Below are positions 20,472-30,160 of a DNA stretch of 64,000 bases, one piece after another; within the stretch, counting starts at the first letter, position 1, and the number at the start of each line of letters is the position of its first letter. This DNA is from Bacillus infantis. Its GTDB lineage: Bacteria; Bacillota; Bacilli; Bacillales; Cytobacillaceae. The position numbers were made by a program, and so were the translations under genes. The notes beneath the pieces were generated by a model that had not been told where the DNA came from, made no database searches, and saw nothing but the letters and a program-made list of their open reading frames with translations. The stretch covers positions 62,001 through 126,000 of the forward strand of contig NZ_JAIVAP010000008.1 of the NCBI RefSeq assembly GCF_020171945.1, in the 5' to 3' direction.

Positions 20472-20531
20472 GGTGAGGAGGCTCAGCGCCGCCCCATGGA
20501 AAGCGAAGTGCCCGCAGCGTTAGATCAACAG
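20472..20531. repeat. Palindromic element copy 4, right part
   Basis: Continuation of the copy interrupted at 18670, from GGTGAGGAGGCTC to the terminal GATCAACAG. Confidence 0.92.
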
Positions 20532-20592
20532 CCCCATTTAAAGAGGGGTTTTGGTCTCTCCTTTTTACTAATGCAAATAAATTCTAAAAACC

Positions 20593-20727
20593 CTGTTGAA
20601 TCGGAGTGGAAGGCACGAAGACTCCTGCGGGATTGCAGCGGCAAAGCTGAGACCCCGCAAGAGCTTGCTCTGAGGAGGCTCAGCGCCGCCCCGCGGAAAG
20701 CGAAGTGCCTGCAGCGCAGACCAACAG
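20593..20727. repeat. 134-bp palindromic element, copy 5
   Basis: An intact copy with one extra base (CTGTTGAATC). It follows copy 4 through a spacer nearly identical to that between copies 2 and 3. Confidence 0.9.
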
Positions 20728-20761
20728 CCCCATAAACAGCAGTAACCTAACTATTTTCGCA

Positions 20762-20796
20762 AAAGGGGTCTTTTCATTATTAGACCACTCCCTTTA
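20762..20796 (-). terminator. Probable terminator after yvlD
   Basis: On the minus strand an imperfect stem (AAAGGGAGTGGTCT with AAAGACCCCTTTT) follows the yvlD stop and ends in T-rich sequence. Confidence 0.45.
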
Positions 20797-20797
20797 G

Positions 20798-21154
20798 CTA
20801 GTCTTCCTTCCTATCCATAACCGTCCTCTGAATAACCAAATTAACAACTGCCATAATAACAGCCACCAAAAAAGCCATCCCAAAACCATCAATCTCAAAA
20901 GAGCTTCCCATAATCCCATCAGTCAGGAGCAAAGTAACCGCATTGATAACAAATAAAAATAGGCCCAGCGACAAAAGAGTCACAGGCAAAGTCAAGATAA
21001 TCAGAATCGGCCGCACCAAAACATTCAGCAGGGATAGAATGAAGCTTGCCCCCAGAGCTGCACCAAAGCTTTCTAAATAAAACGACTCACGGAAAAACCC
21101 TGCCAGAGCCGCAAATAAAACAGCATTGATCAAGATGCCTATCAGCCATCTCAC
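20798..21154 (-). CDS. yvlD: YvlD family (phage-holin-like) membrane protein
   Basis: This 118-residue protein has four hydrophobic helices and the family pattern LNVLVRPILIILTLPVTLLSLG. In B. subtilis its homologue belongs to the sigma-W envelope-stress operon yvlABCD; its biochemical role is unknown. The start codon is GTG at 21154 with GAGGTGAT upstream. It is the last gene of the operon; a yvlC-like PspC gene is absent here. Confidence 0.85.
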   Translation of the reverse strand: MRWLIGILINAVLFAALAGFFRESFYLESFGAALGASFILSLLNVLVRPILIILTLPVTLLSLGLFLFVINAVTLLLTDGIMGSSFEIDGFGMAFLVAVIMAVVNLVIQRTVMDRKED

Positions 21155-21219
21155 GGTCCATCACCTCTTTTATGGTTAAAAGCCAGAAGCATCGCTTCTG
21201 GCCGCAGCTTATTCTTATA

Positions 21220-22338
21220 TTATTTAACAAAATCACCAGTTTTAACAGCAATTGACCCTGTCTTGGTCTTAGCCCTCAAATCAATTGCAGCTGCAGGATC
21301 TTTAACAGACTGGAATCTGAGCATTTTCTGCACCATCTCTGATTTCTCCTCCACCACCTGGATCCCATCCAGCTCAAGCTGGAAGCCTCCAAGATTGGTT
21401 CTTAAATCACCATTGACAGGCGTCCCGGATGGAAGGTAAACATCGACTGTCCCGGTGACAGCTTCAGCTTCGAGACGCTCACATTTCTCTCCTTTAACAT
21501 GGACCTGGATATTGCCGTTAAAGGATTGAAGATCTGCACTTTTATAATCTCCCGCGACTTTTATCGCCCCATTGACAGTCTCTGCTTCAATATGATCCAT
21601 GGTGCTGCCAGTTACTGAGATCTGGCCATTTCCTGCCTCAGCCTCAAGGTGGCTTGCATTAAGCTTTTCCAGCGTGATTTTTCCGTTCGCTGACTTGACC
21701 TTCAGCTTTTTCACAGCCAGGTCGCTGCCTTCTACCGGCCCATTGAACATCCTGATCCGGATGCTGTCATACTGTTCCTTTGGAATGTGCACAGAGGCCT
21801 CAACTTTCATCCATTTCTGCTGCGCCGAAAACAGCAGCCGCCCATTGTCAGCCGTAAAAAGGACATCCCTTAAAAAATTCTGGCGTGCTTCTTCATGAGT
21901 TTCACCGCGGTACACCTTAGCCCGGCAGTCAATGCGGACATCATTCTGTTCCCAGGGAATCAGCGTCAGTTTTCCGTTTGCCACTTCCATTTCAATTTCG
22001 GATAATCTAACATCGTTCTGCTGGAACACATGAGATACTTCAAGTGCAGGGCCGAAATTGAAATCCAGATCGGCATCCTTAATCTTCTGGAAAGCAGTAT
22101 CCACAAACTCAATGATTTTTTCCTTGGCATAATGGAATTTGTATTGAGCCGTGTCCTGCTGCTGTTTCTTCGCTTCTTCAAAATAGGTTTGGCTTCCCCA
22201 TTCACTATGAAGCTTTTCCTCTTTTTTCTCCATTGTTTTCGACGCCTTTTCCAGCTCCTCAAGCAGAATAAGCGCCTCCTCAGCACGCAGGCTTCCGTCC
22301 TCGACCATTTTTAAAATCCTTTTTCTCTCATCTTTCAT
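21220..22338 (-). CDS. yvlB: DUF4097 envelope-stress protein, YvlB type
   Basis: This 372-residue cytoplasmic protein starts with a short helical SHOCT-like region (ILKMVEDGSLRAEEALILLEEL). After a charged linker comes a long beta-repeat DUF4097/adhesin-like domain, with repeated patterns such as VKSANGKITLEKLNASHLEAEAG. I chose the ATG at 22338 because GAGGAGG lies nine bases upstream; the open frame extends 22 codons further without a site. It lies in the yvl operon behind a sigma-W promoter. Its function is not established. Confidence 0.82.
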   Translation of the reverse strand: MKDERKRILKMVEDGSLRAEEALILLEELEKASKTMEKKEEKLHSEWGSQTYFEEAKKQQQDTAQYKFHYAKEKIIEFVDTAFQKIKDADLDFNFGPALEVSHVFQQNDVRLSEIEMEVANGKLTLIPWEQNDVRIDCRAKVYRGETHEEARQNFLRDVLFTADNGRLLFSAQQKWMKVEASVHIPKEQYDSIRIRMFNGPVEGSDLAVKKLKVKSANGKITLEKLNASHLEAEAGNGQISVTGSTMDHIEAETVNGAIKVAGDYKSADLQSFNGNIQVHVKGEKCERLEAEAVTGTVDVYLPSGTPVNGDLRTNLGGFQLELDGIQVVEEKSEMVQKMLRFQSVKDPAAAIDLRAKTKTGSIAVKTGDFVK

Positions 22339-22366
22339 GCAAATGCCTCCTCGATATAGTTGTTCA

Positions 22367-22687
22367 CTACTCTTTTGCAGCCAATATCTGCACGCCCTTG
22401 ACAATATTCCAGATCACAACAATCAAGCTAAGAATGACTGAAAGGCCAATTCCAATCAGGAAAAAAACCGGAACTTCATTTGGATTGGAGAAAAGCTCAA
22501 AAGGAATTGCCAGAAAAATGACCGGCAGGGCTATCAAAGGGATCAGATGCGACAAAAATGCTTTTTTAGCATGCACTTTTACAAAAGGATTTTCAGATGC
22601 AAAGAAAACCACGAGCGGGAAAATAAATCCTGCAAAAAACACACTAAAATAACTTAATGCCGAAAGCACCTTTTTAGAATCCATCAT
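22367..22687 (-). CDS. DUF4870-like small membrane protein (yvlA position)
   Basis: This protein of about 106 residues has three hydrophobic segments, with HAKKAFLSHLIPL between the first and second, typical of DUF4870 proteins. The start at 22687 (or the next ATG at 22684) follows AAGGAG; the frame is open further upstream without a site, across the promoter. As first gene of the yvl operon it occupies the position of yvlA. I do not assign the symbol because I cannot verify the homology. Function unknown. Confidence 0.7.
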   Translation of the reverse strand: MMDSKKVLSALSYFSVFFAGFIFPLVVFFASENPFVKVHAKKAFLSHLIPLIALPVIFLAIPFELFSNPNEVPVFFLIGIGLSVILSLIVVIWNIVKGVQILAAKE

Positions 22688-22708
22688 TTTCAACTCCTTG
22701 ATAATACT

Positions 22709-22734
22709 TACGCACAGGCGCTTTAAAAGTTTCA
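22709..22734 (-). promoter_or_regulatory. Sigma-W promoter of the yvl operon
   Basis: On the minus strand TGAAAC, exactly 16 bases and CGTA match the sigma-W consensus. It lies about 22 bases upstream of the first gene. The B. subtilis yvlABCD operon is in the sigma-W regulon. Confidence 0.85.
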
Positions 22735-22880
22735 CTGAAGCTGAAAATAATGAAGTGAATCATGCTTTTTCACAAATAGTGCAAAAATGAAAGATATTTG
22801 GATTACTTTCATAAAATTAAAGCGAGAAGAGGACAAATTAAAGGCCGTTTACAGAATCGTAACTCCCGGAGTAATGTTTA

Positions 22881-23000
22881 TTAGCAGCTTTTTCAATTTA
22901 TTAGCAAGTTTACCTAAATATTAGCAACTCTTTAAGTTTTTTAGCAACTTTCCCGATATACTAGCAACTTTCACATTTTATTAGCAACCAGCTCAAATCA
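22881..23000. repeat. Array C: six units in 20-bp phase
   Basis: The word TTAGCA (once CTAGCA) recurs at 22881, 22901, 22921, 22941, 22961 and 22981, exactly 20 bp apart, usually as TTAGCAACTTT. Intervening tracts are AT-rich. The array lies about 30 bases past the terminator of the next gene and 150 bases before the sigma-W promoter. Confidence 0.85.
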
Positions 23001-23025
23001 ACGGTTTCCCTGCCCCAGCTGTCAT

Positions 23026-23052
23026 ATAAAAAAGCACTGATTTCCAGTGCCC
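23026..23052 (-). terminator. Terminator of the 23.1-kb gene
   Basis: A GCACTG/CAGTGC stem with a five-base loop, followed on the minus strand by six T. Confidence 0.7.
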
Positions 23053-23066
23053 TTTCGAGAGCCACC

Positions 23067-23393
23067 CTAAACGGTTTTTGCGGCTCCCTTCCTGCTTACT
23101 TCATCAATTTTATGGACAAACATCTGGAATACCTTGCGCTTTTCTTCCAGATCCCGGATCGAGCCCTTCAGTTCATTATATTTTTCCTCAAATGGCCTGT
23201 GGTACTGCTCCCGGATTGTTTCAATGATCTCATCATTGACTGTTGATTGTATAACCTGCTTCGTTATCCCGTATTTGTATGTATACACCTGCAATTCCCT
23301 TTTAACTTCTTCATAATCCTGGTTGATCTGGTCCAACACCTTGGAAATATCTTCTTTCCATTCATTAAGGGAATCTTCAATATAAGTATGCAT
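23067..23393 (-). CDS. Hypothetical helical protein
   Basis: I do not recognise this 108-residue protein. It is highly charged and almost wholly helical by composition, with a likely coiled coil (residues 8-40 and 70-95). It has no signal peptide, membrane segment or catalytic motif. GGGGG precedes the ATG. It lies between the SGNH hydrolase and the yvl operon, on the same strand as both, with its own terminator. Confidence 0.6.
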   Translation of the reverse strand: MHTYIEDSLNEWKEDISKVLDQINQDYEEVKRELQVYTYKYGITKQVIQSTVNDEIIETIREQYHRPFEEKYNELKGSIRDLEEKRKVFQMFVHKIDEVSRKGAAKTV

Positions 23394-23475
23394 GGGCTGC
23401 CCCCTTGTAAACTCTTTTTGTCTATTATAAGGGCTGCAGTTTACAGCCCTTTTTCTATTCGTTTACAGAGTGGTG

Positions 23476-24192
23476 TCAATCTTCCTGCAGCCTGGCATAT
23501 TCCTGCGCCACCCGGTCAGCAATCAGGTCATATCCGCTGGCATTGGGATGCAGGGAATCATAGAAATAGAGCTTTTTCTTTTTGCCCTTAAACAGATCGT
23601 CCGTAGGAACCCAGCTGACATGGGGATGGCTGGCAACTGCTGCTTTTACTTTCTCGTTCCAGCTCTCTATGATGCTGCCGATCTTATCATTGCCTGGATA
23701 GGGATTATAGAGGCCTAGCAGAAGAATTGGACTCTCAGGATTATTCCGCTCTGTCCACCGGATTATTTCTTCCAGGTTTCCCCTATAGATATCTTCTGCC
23801 TTCTGAAGCTTTTCTCTGTGAAGTGGTGTCAGGTCCCCGCCATTTGCGTGAAGCAGGTCATTTGTGCCGATAAAAATAATGATTGTGTCTGCCTCCTGCA
23901 CCTCTTTTAAGACTGCGGGTGTATTTAGCTGCCTTTTGACGTTCAGCGTATCCTGTCCATAGACTCCAAAGTTTTCAACATCGAAGTTTTCCTCATAAAT
24001 CTTGTCCAGTTTTCCTTCAAGCCTGCCGGTATACCCCTTTCCGCTTTTATCTCCATATCCGTAGGTGATGGAATCCCCGATAGCTACGATTTCTTTCTCG
24101 CCATCATGCGAAACAGTATTTTCCGCCTGGATGGCGACAGCAGAGCCAATAAGCAAAGTAAATCCGATAATAATCCAAATATACTTTTTCAT
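23476..24192 (-). CDS. Secreted SGNH/GDSL hydrolase
   Basis: This esterase/lipase-like protein starts with a signal peptide (MKKYIWIIIGFTLLIGSAVA) and would act outside the cell. The SGNH blocks are clear: catalytic Ser in IVAIGDSITYGYG, Gly in block II, Asn in FIGTNDLL, and Asp/His in YDSLHPNASGYDL. Of two tandem ATG codons I prefer the second (six bases after GGAAGG), giving 238 residues. The substrate is unknown; peptidoglycan, lipid or carbohydrate esters are possible. It follows uvrA but is separated from it by a terminator. Confidence 0.85.
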   Translation of the reverse strand: MKKYIWIIIGFTLLIGSAVAIQAENTVSHDGEKEIVAIGDSITYGYGDKSGKGYTGRLEGKLDKIYEENFDVENFGVYGQDTLNVKRQLNTPAVLKEVQEADTIIIFIGTNDLLHANGGDLTPLHREKLQKAEDIYRGNLEEIIRWTERNNPESPILLLGLYNPYPGNDKIGSIIESWNEKVKAAVASHPHVSWVPTDDLFKGKKKKLYFYDSLHPNASGYDLIADRVAQEYARLQED

Positions 24193-24279
24193 CATGAACC
24201 TTCCTTTTCTAATTAAGGTTCATTTACCCGATTCAGCAGCAGGCAATCTGGCAATATCCAGCAGGAATTCCATCATACT

Positions 24280-24315
24280 AAAAAAGCGAGCCCGCAGTAA
24301 TTGCGGAACTCACTT
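24280..24315 (-). terminator. Terminator after uvrA
   Basis: A stem of AGTGAG-TTCCGCA with TGCGG-GCTCGCT, followed by T-rich sequence on the minus strand, just past the uvrA stop. Confidence 0.8.
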
Positions 24316-24320
24316 TGGGT

Positions 24321-27200
24321 TTATGCTTTTGATACGCTTGTTTCTCTTTCTTTGACCAGTTTCTGCATGCGGATGCGGTCCCTGTCCAGAATTGGCTTAA
24401 GATACTTTCCTGTATATGAGCCTTCTGCTTCAGCTACTTTTTCCGGAGTGCCCTGGGCAATGATGGTTCCGCCTTTATCGCCGCCTTCTGGTCCAAGATC
24501 GACTATATAGTCGGCAGCCTTGATGACATCGAGATTATGCTCGATGACCAGGACTGTATCCCCGTTTTCAACAAGCCTCTGCAATACGGTGAGCAGCCTG
24601 GAGATATCATCGACATGGAGCCCTGTGGTAGGCTCATCCAGAATATAGAAAGAGCGGCCGGTTGACCTGCGGTGCAGCTCAGAAGCCAGCTTTACCCGCT
24701 GGGCCTCCCCTCCGGACAATGTCGTTGCCGGCTGGCCAAGTGTGATATAGCCGAGCCCAACATCATAGATTGTCTGGAGCTTGCGGCTGATCTTTGGAAT
24801 ATTCTCAAAGAACTCAAGTGCATCCTCAACTGTCATATCCAGAATGTCAGATATATTTTTGCCTTTATACTTTACTTCAAGGGTTTCGCGGTTATAGCGT
24901 TTCCCATGGCATACCTCGCAAGGGACATACACATCAGGAAGGAAATGCATCTCAATCTTGATGATTCCGTCTCCGCGGCACGCCTCGCATCTTCCGCCTT
25001 TAACGTTGAAGCTGAAACGCCCCTTTTTGTATCCGCGGACCTTTGCTTCATTGGTAGAGGCGAATACATCGCGGATATCGTCAAAGACGCCGGTATAGGT
25101 TGCCGGATTAGAGCGCGGTGTGCGTCCGATCGGCGACTGGTCGATGTCTATGACCTTATCAAGATGCTCAATCCCTTTGACATCCTTATGCTCCCCTGGC
25201 TTTGTTTTGGCTTTGTGAAGCTTTTGCGCCAGCGTTTTATGGAGTATCTCGTTGATCAGCGTACTTTTCCCGGATCCGGAAACACCAGTAACAGCAGTAA
25301 ACGTGCCAAGCGGGAATTTGGCATTTACGTTTTTCAGGTTGTTTTCCTGTGCACCCTTGATTTCAATGAAGCGTCCATCGCTTTTTCTCCGTTCTAGCGG
25401 CAGCGGGATGAACTTCTTGCCTGACAAATACTGGCCGGTCAAGGAATGCGGATCTTCCATTACCTCTGCAGGCGTACCCTGGGAAACAATCTGGCCTCCG
25501 TGCACGCCAGCTCCAGGGCCGACATCAATAAGGTAATCCGCTGCGATCATTGTATCCTCATCATGCTCGACGACAATGAGCGTGTTCCCGATATCACGCA
25601 TATTTTTCAGCGTATCAATCAGTCTGTCATTATCCCGCTGATGAAGGCCGATTGACGGCTCGTCCAGGATATACAGGACACCGGTAAGGCGGGAGCCGAT
25701 CTGAGTGGCAAGACGGATGCGCTGTGCTTCGCCTCCTGACAGAGTACCTGCTGCCCGGCTTAGTGTCAGATAATCCAATCCTACGTTGATGAGGAAACCA
25801 AGCCGTTCTTTTATTTCCCTCAAGATCAGATTGGCAATCTGCCGTTCTTTTTCAGAGAGAATGACATTTTCAAAAAAGTCTTCTGCCTCTTCGATGGACA
25901 ATGATGTAATTTTCCCAATATGCTCGCCTGCAATCAGGACAGCAAGGCTTTCCTGCTTCAGGCGGTTGCCCTTACAGGCCGGGCAGGGATGCTGGGCCAT
26001 ATACTTTTCCATCTGTTCGCGGATATAATCGGAGCTTGTTTCCTTGAAGCGCCTTTCCACATTGCGGATGACACCTTCAAATTCTATAAAGTTCTCCCTT
26101 ACCTGGCCAAAGTCATTTTCATAGCGGAAATAGATTTTTTCTCCTTTTGCTCCGTATAGAAGCTTATCAAGCAAATGCTTCGGTATGTCCTCTACAGGCA
26201 TATCCATGTCAATTCCCAAGTGGCTGCTGACTGCCTCAAGCAGCTGCGGGTAATACTGTGAGCTTGTCGGCTCCCAAGGGGCGATGGCATGCTGCCTTAG
26301 AGAGAGTCCGCGGTTTGGGATGACAAGGTCAACATCCACTTCAAGCTTGCTGCCGAGCCCGTCGCAGGATGGGCAGGCGCCAAATGGGCTGTTGAAGGAG
26401 AACATTCTCGGTTCAAGCTCGCCGATGGAGAAGCCGCAGTGCGGGCAGGCATGGTTTTCGCTGAAGAGGAGCTCTTCCTCTCCGATTACATCAATGATGA
26501 CTTTGCCTTCACCGAGCTTAAGCGCCGTTTCAAGAGAGTCAGCCAGCCTTGCTGCCACGCCCTCTTTTACGACTACGCGGTCGATGACCACTTGTATGCT
26601 GTGTTTCTTATTTTTTTCCAATGTGATGTCTTCGCCCAGGTCATGCATTTCGCCGTTGACCCTGACGCGGACATAGCCCTGCTTTTTCACATCCTCAAGA
26701 ACCTTGACGTGGGTTCCCTTCCTGCCCTCAACAACCGGAGCGAGAACCTGCATCTTCGTTCTTTCCGGATATTCCATAATCCTGTCGACCATCTGCTCGA
26801 TTGTCTGGGAGGATATCTCCACATTATGGATCGGGCATGTCGGACGGCCCACCCTGGCGAACAGCAGCCGCAGATAATCGTAGATTTCCGTCACGGTGCC
26901 GACAGTCGATCTTGGGTTCCTGCTTGTTGTTTTCTGGTCGATGGAGATTGCCGGCGACAGCCCTTCAATGGCATCGACATCAGGCTTATCCATCTGGCCG
27001 AGGAACTGGCGCGCGTAAGCGGAAAGAGATTCCACATAGCGGCGCTGCCCCTCTGCATATATCGTATCAAAGGCCAAGGATGACTTCCCGGATCCGGAAA
27101 GCCCCGTCAGCACCACGAGCTTATCCCTCGGGATGGTGACATCAATATCCTTCAGGTTATGGGCCCTGGCGCCTTTTACAATCAGTTTTTCCATTGCCAT
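24321..27200 (-). CDS. uvrA: Excinuclease ABC subunit A
   Basis: UvrA is the damage-recognition ATPase of nucleotide excision repair; it loads UvrB at lesions. It has two ABC ATPase modules: Walker [15 protein letters not shown] near residue 31 and [14 protein letters not shown] near 640, with signatures [12 protein letters not shown] and [12 protein letters not shown]. Zinc-binding cysteine clusters are visible (CPHCGF ... [14 protein letters not shown] ... CEVCHGKRY). At 959 residues it is full length. It starts eight bases after the uvrB stop, so the two are co-transcribed. Confidence 0.98.
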   Translation of the reverse strand: MAMEKLIVKGARAHNLKDIDVTIPRDKLVVLTGLSGSGKSSLAFDTIYAEGQRRYVESLSAYARQFLGQMDKPDVDAIEGLSPAISIDQKTTSRNPRSTVGTVTEIYDYLRLLFARVGRPTCPIHNVEISSQTIEQMVDRIMEYPERTKMQVLAPVVEGRKGTHVKVLEDVKKQGYVRVRVNGEMHDLGEDITLEKNKKHSIQVVIDRVVVKEGVAARLADSLETALKLGEGKVIIDVIGEEELLFSENHACPHCGFSIGELEPRMFSFNSPFGACPSCDGLGSKLEVDVDLVIPNRGLSLRQHAIAPWEPTSSQYYPQLLEAVSSHLGIDMDMPVEDIPKHLLDKLLYGAKGEKIYFRYENDFGQVRENFIEFEGVIRNVERRFKETSSDYIREQMEKYMAQHPCPACKGNRLKQESLAVLIAGEHIGKITSLSIEEAEDFFENVILSEKERQIANLILREIKERLGFLINVGLDYLTLSRAAGTLSGGEAQRIRLATQIGSRLTGVLYILDEPSIGLHQRDNDRLIDTLKNMRDIGNTLIVVEHDEDTMIAADYLIDVGPGAGVHGGQIVSQGTPAEVMEDPHSLTGQYLSGKKFIPLPLERRKSDGRFIEIKGAQENNLKNVNAKFPLGTFTAVTGVSGSGKSTLINEILHKTLAQKLHKAKTKPGEHKDVKGIEHLDKVIDIDQSPIGRTPRSNPATYTGVFDDIRDVFASTNEAKVRGYKKGRFSFNVKGGRCEACRGDGIIKIEMHFLPDVYVPCEVCHGKRYNRETLEVKYKGKNISDILDMTVEDALEFFENIPKISRKLQTIYDVGLGYITLGQPATTLSGGEAQRVKLASELHRRSTGRSFYILDEPTTGLHVDDISRLLTVLQRLVENGDTVLVIEHNLDVIKAADYIVDLGPEGGDKGGTIIAQGTPEKVAEAEGSYTGKYLKPILDRDRIRMQKLVKERETSVSKA

Positions 27201-27207
27201 CAGTTCG

Positions 27208-29187
27208 TCATCCTTCCGCTTTCAGCTCTAATAATAGATCACGAAGCTCGGCCGCCCGCTCGAAGTTGAGCGCCTTGGCTGCTTCCTTCATTTCCTTTTC
27301 CATATTTGCGATCAGTTTGTCGCGTTCTTTCTTTGTCATTTTTGCCGGTTTGGCCGGTGCAGCATAGTCGGCCTGCTCCTCGGCAGCGTGGGTGGCGCGG
27401 ATCACATCGCGGATTTCCTTCTGGATCGTCTGCGGTGTGATGCCATGCTCCTCATTATAGGCTTCCTGGATTTCCCGGCGCCTTTTCGTCTCGCTGATCG
27501 CCAGCTCCATTGAATTGGTGATCTTATCAGCGTACATGATGACATGTCCGGATGCATTCCGGGCCGCGCGCCCGATTGTCTGGATGAGGGACCTTTCTGA
27601 ACGGAGGAAGCCCTCTTTATCTGCATCAAGAATGCTGACAAGGGAAACCTCCGGAATGTCGAGCCCCTCCCTCAGGAGATTGATCCCGATCAGTACATCA
27701 TATTTTCCAAGGCGGAGCTCACGGATGATCTCGATCCGCTCCAGCGTCTTGACCTCTGAATGGAGATACTGCACCTTTATGCCGATTTCCTTCAGGTAGT
27801 CGGTCAAGTCCTCTGACATTTTTTTCGTCAAGGTCGTAATGAGGACCCTCTCATTCTTCTTTACCCGTTCATTGATTTCGCCAATCAGGTCATCGATCTG
27901 GCCTTCAATCGGGCGAACCTCGATCGTCGGATCAAGCAGCCCTGTCGGCCGGATGATCTGCTGGACCATTTCAGGCGTATGCTCTATTTCATACGGACCC
28001 GGGGTTGCGGAAACATATACAATCTGATTGATATGCTTTTCAAATTCCGGGAAGGTGAGCGGCCTGTTGTCCATTGCGGAAGGCAGCCTGAATCCATGAT
28101 CCACTAAAACTGACTTCCTGGCCTGGTCCCCGTTGAACATACCTCTGACCTGAGGGATCGTAACGTGTGATTCATCTACGACCATCAGGAAATCATCAGG
28201 GAAATAATCAATCAGCGTATATGGCGTTGAACCAGGGGGGCGGAGAGTCAGGTGGCGGGAATAGTTTTCAATGCCTGAGCAGAAGCCCATTTCCCTCATC
28301 ATCTCCAGGTCATAGCGCGTCCTCTGTTCCAGGCGCTGAGCCTCAAGGAGCTTGCCGTTTTCGCGCATTTCCTCAAGTCGTTCCTCTAATTCTTTTTCGA
28401 TATTCCCGATTGCAATCTTCATCTTTTCCTCGCGTGTTACGAAGTGGGAGGCCGGGAAGATGGCAACATGGTCGCGCTCGCCCATGATTTCTCCGGTCAG
28501 TGCATCCACCTCGCGGATCCGGTCAATCTCATCACCGAAAAATTCGACCCGCATGCAATGCTCATCCCTTGAAGCCGGGAAGATTTCCACCACATCTCCG
28601 CGGACTCTGAACGTCCCCCTCCGGAAATCAATATCATTCCGTTCATACTGGATATCAACAAGGCGGCGCAGAAGCTGATTCCGCTCAATTTCCATCCCTG
28701 TCCTTAAAGAGAGAACAAGCTCCTTGTATTCCTCAGGTGAACCGAGGCCGTATATGCAGGAAACACTGGCGATGATGATAACGTCTTTCCGTTCAAAAAG
28801 TGAAGACGTCGCTGAGTGGCGCAGCTTATCAATTTCATCATTGATGCTCGCATCTTTTTCAATGAATGTATCTGTCTGCGGCACGTATGCCTCAGGCTGG
28901 TAGTAATCATAATAGCTGACAAAATACTCTACAGCATTGTTCGGGAAGAAGTCCTTGAACTCACTGTAAAGCTGGCCGGCCAGGGTTTTATTATGGGCAA
29001 TGACCAAAGTAGGTTTGTTAACCTCTTTAATCACATTGGAAATCGTAAACGTCTTACCAGTACCAGTCGCACCCAACAGGGTCTGATGACGCTTGCCGGA
29101 GCGGATGCCCTCGACAATCCTGCTGATGGCCTCCGGCTGATCGCCCTGCGGCGAGTATTTTGAGACTAATTCAAATTGGTCCTTCAC
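27208..29187 (-). CDS. uvrB: Excinuclease ABC subunit B
   Basis: UvrB verifies the lesion as a helicase-like ATPase and recruits UvrC and UvrD. Helicase motifs include Walker [19 protein letters not shown] (motif II) and QTIGRAARN (motif VI). The damage-probing beta-hairpin [20 protein letters not shown] and the C-terminal UVR motif ([13 protein letters not shown]) are present. It has 659 residues. The start is GTG at 29187 with AGGAGG eight bases upstream. Its promoter and SOS box lie about 210-260 bases upstream. Confidence 0.98.
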   Translation of the reverse strand: MKDQFELVSKYSPQGDQPEAISRIVEGIRSGKRHQTLLGATGTGKTFTISNVIKEVNKPTLVIAHNKTLAGQLYSEFKDFFPNNAVEYFVSYYDYYQPEAYVPQTDTFIEKDASINDEIDKLRHSATSSLFERKDVIIIASVSCIYGLGSPEEYKELVLSLRTGMEIERNQLLRRLVDIQYERNDIDFRRGTFRVRGDVVEIFPASRDEHCMRVEFFGDEIDRIREVDALTGEIMGERDHVAIFPASHFVTREEKMKIAIGNIEKELEERLEEMRENGKLLEAQRLEQRTRYDLEMMREMGFCSGIENYSRHLTLRPPGSTPYTLIDYFPDDFLMVVDESHVTIPQVRGMFNGDQARKSVLVDHGFRLPSAMDNRPLTFPEFEKHINQIVYVSATPGPYEIEHTPEMVQQIIRPTGLLDPTIEVRPIEGQIDDLIGEINERVKKNERVLITTLTKKMSEDLTDYLKEIGIKVQYLHSEVKTLERIEIIRELRLGKYDVLIGINLLREGLDIPEVSLVSILDADKEGFLRSERSLIQTIGRAARNASGHVIMYADKITNSMELAISETKRRREIQEAYNEEHGITPQTIQKEIRDVIRATHAAEEQADYAAPAKPAKMTKKERDKLIANMEKEMKEAAKALNFERAAELRDLLLELKAEG

Positions 29188-29394
29188 AAAAAAAGCCTCC
29201 TGTTCAAGAAGTTGATTTTAACATTTTATCTATATTTGCAGGCAGGCATACCAGTAAGCAAGCACCTTGCTTCCGTTGCCCCTGTTCTTTTAATGGTTAA
29301 GCGGTCCTAAATGCACGTGATGATTCCTGCTGAAGATATATTATAGAAGAAAAAGGTCAGAAGCCTTGTACGAAGCTGAAAAACTCATATCCTC

Positions 29395-29446
29395 ATTCTA
29401 CCACAAAGCACATGAAAGAAACCAGGAATATGCGAACGGATATTCG
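29395..29446 (-). promoter_or_regulatory. uvrBA promoter with LexA (DinR) box
   Basis: On the minus strand an extended -10 (TGGTAGAAT, hexamer at 29395-29400) is preceded by CGAACGGATATTCG (29433-29446, read on the plus strand). This matches the Bacillus LexA consensus CGAAC-N4-GTTCG at all but one position. The leader of about 200 bases to uvrB is unusually long. The rest of the 29188-29630 gap holds a short hairpin (AAGCAAG/CTTGCTT, about 29254) and an inverted repeat TATTTCCCGC/GCGGGAAATA near 29570. Confidence 0.7.
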
Positions 29447-29631
29447 TTTTTCATGAATATCATGTGATGATTAAAAACGGCTCCTGCCTGAATCAGCTCG
29501 ATTCCTGCCGAAGAAAGGTTAATCAAACGTTTGATTAAATGGTGACCCAGCCGCTTAAAGCTGGAATATTTCCCGCGAAATATGTCGGCGGGAAATATGG
29601 ATGTTGATGACAATTAAAAGCCTTGCCTGCT

Positions 29632-29670
29632 AAATAAAATAACCTGCCCGATTAAAACCAGGCAGGTTTT
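29632..29670 (-). terminator. Terminator after csbA
   Basis: An AACCTGCC-TGG / CGGGCAGGTT stem is followed by ATTTTATTT on the minus strand, 15 bases past the csbA stop. Confidence 0.8.
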
Positions 29671-29685
29671 TGAAAGATTATAAAA

Positions 29686-29919
29686 TTAAGCTCGCTTCTT
29701 TGCTCTTTGTTTCATGATCTGTGCATACCAGAAACCGGCAGTCAAAGAAAAGGCATCAACAACAATAAGCCCCCAGCTGTCTGTATAGCCCTTGTAGACG
29801 GAGGCGGCAATCAGGGCGACTGTCAGAATAAGCCCGATCACATGATTATACGTCACCCTGGTAAACAGCATGACAAGCAGTCCGGGCAGCAGCAGGGCTG
29901 AAAGATACTTTAGCGCCAC
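29686..29919 (-). CDS. csbA: CsbA family small membrane protein (DUF2198)
   Basis: This 77-residue protein has two or three hydrophobic helices and a basic tail (MKQRAKKRA). It matches CsbA, a sigma-B-controlled membrane protein of unknown function encoded upstream of uvrBA in B. subtilis, in size and position. The start is GTG at 29919 with AAGGTG upstream. I could not find a convincing sigma-B promoter before it. Here a terminator separates it from uvrB. Confidence 0.85.
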   Translation of the reverse strand: MALKYLSALLLPGLLVMLFTRVTYNHVIGLILTVALIAASVYKGYTDSWGLIVVDAFSLTAGFWYAQIMKQRAKKRA

Positions 29920-30160
29920 TTTTTCACACCTTCTTTATAATAGATTCACTATGAATTGCGGACAAGTATAACATTAGAATAGCGGTTCAAAGTATATGAT
30001 ACAAGCAATTTCAACGAAACGCCTCTGTTTTTTCTTTTATCCTTCGGGCATTGGTGTCTGCTCACCGGATTCTGTGTGGTACTGATTATATGGCCGGAGC
30101 TTCGCTTAGAAAAAGGCTGTTTGCAAAATACTAAGCATAATGAACAGAAAGGAGGTTTGC

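Noticed and set aside
29398-29613. 71-codon minus-strand ORF upstream of uvrB
   Set aside because: It covers the LexA box and the promoter region and has no ribosome site.
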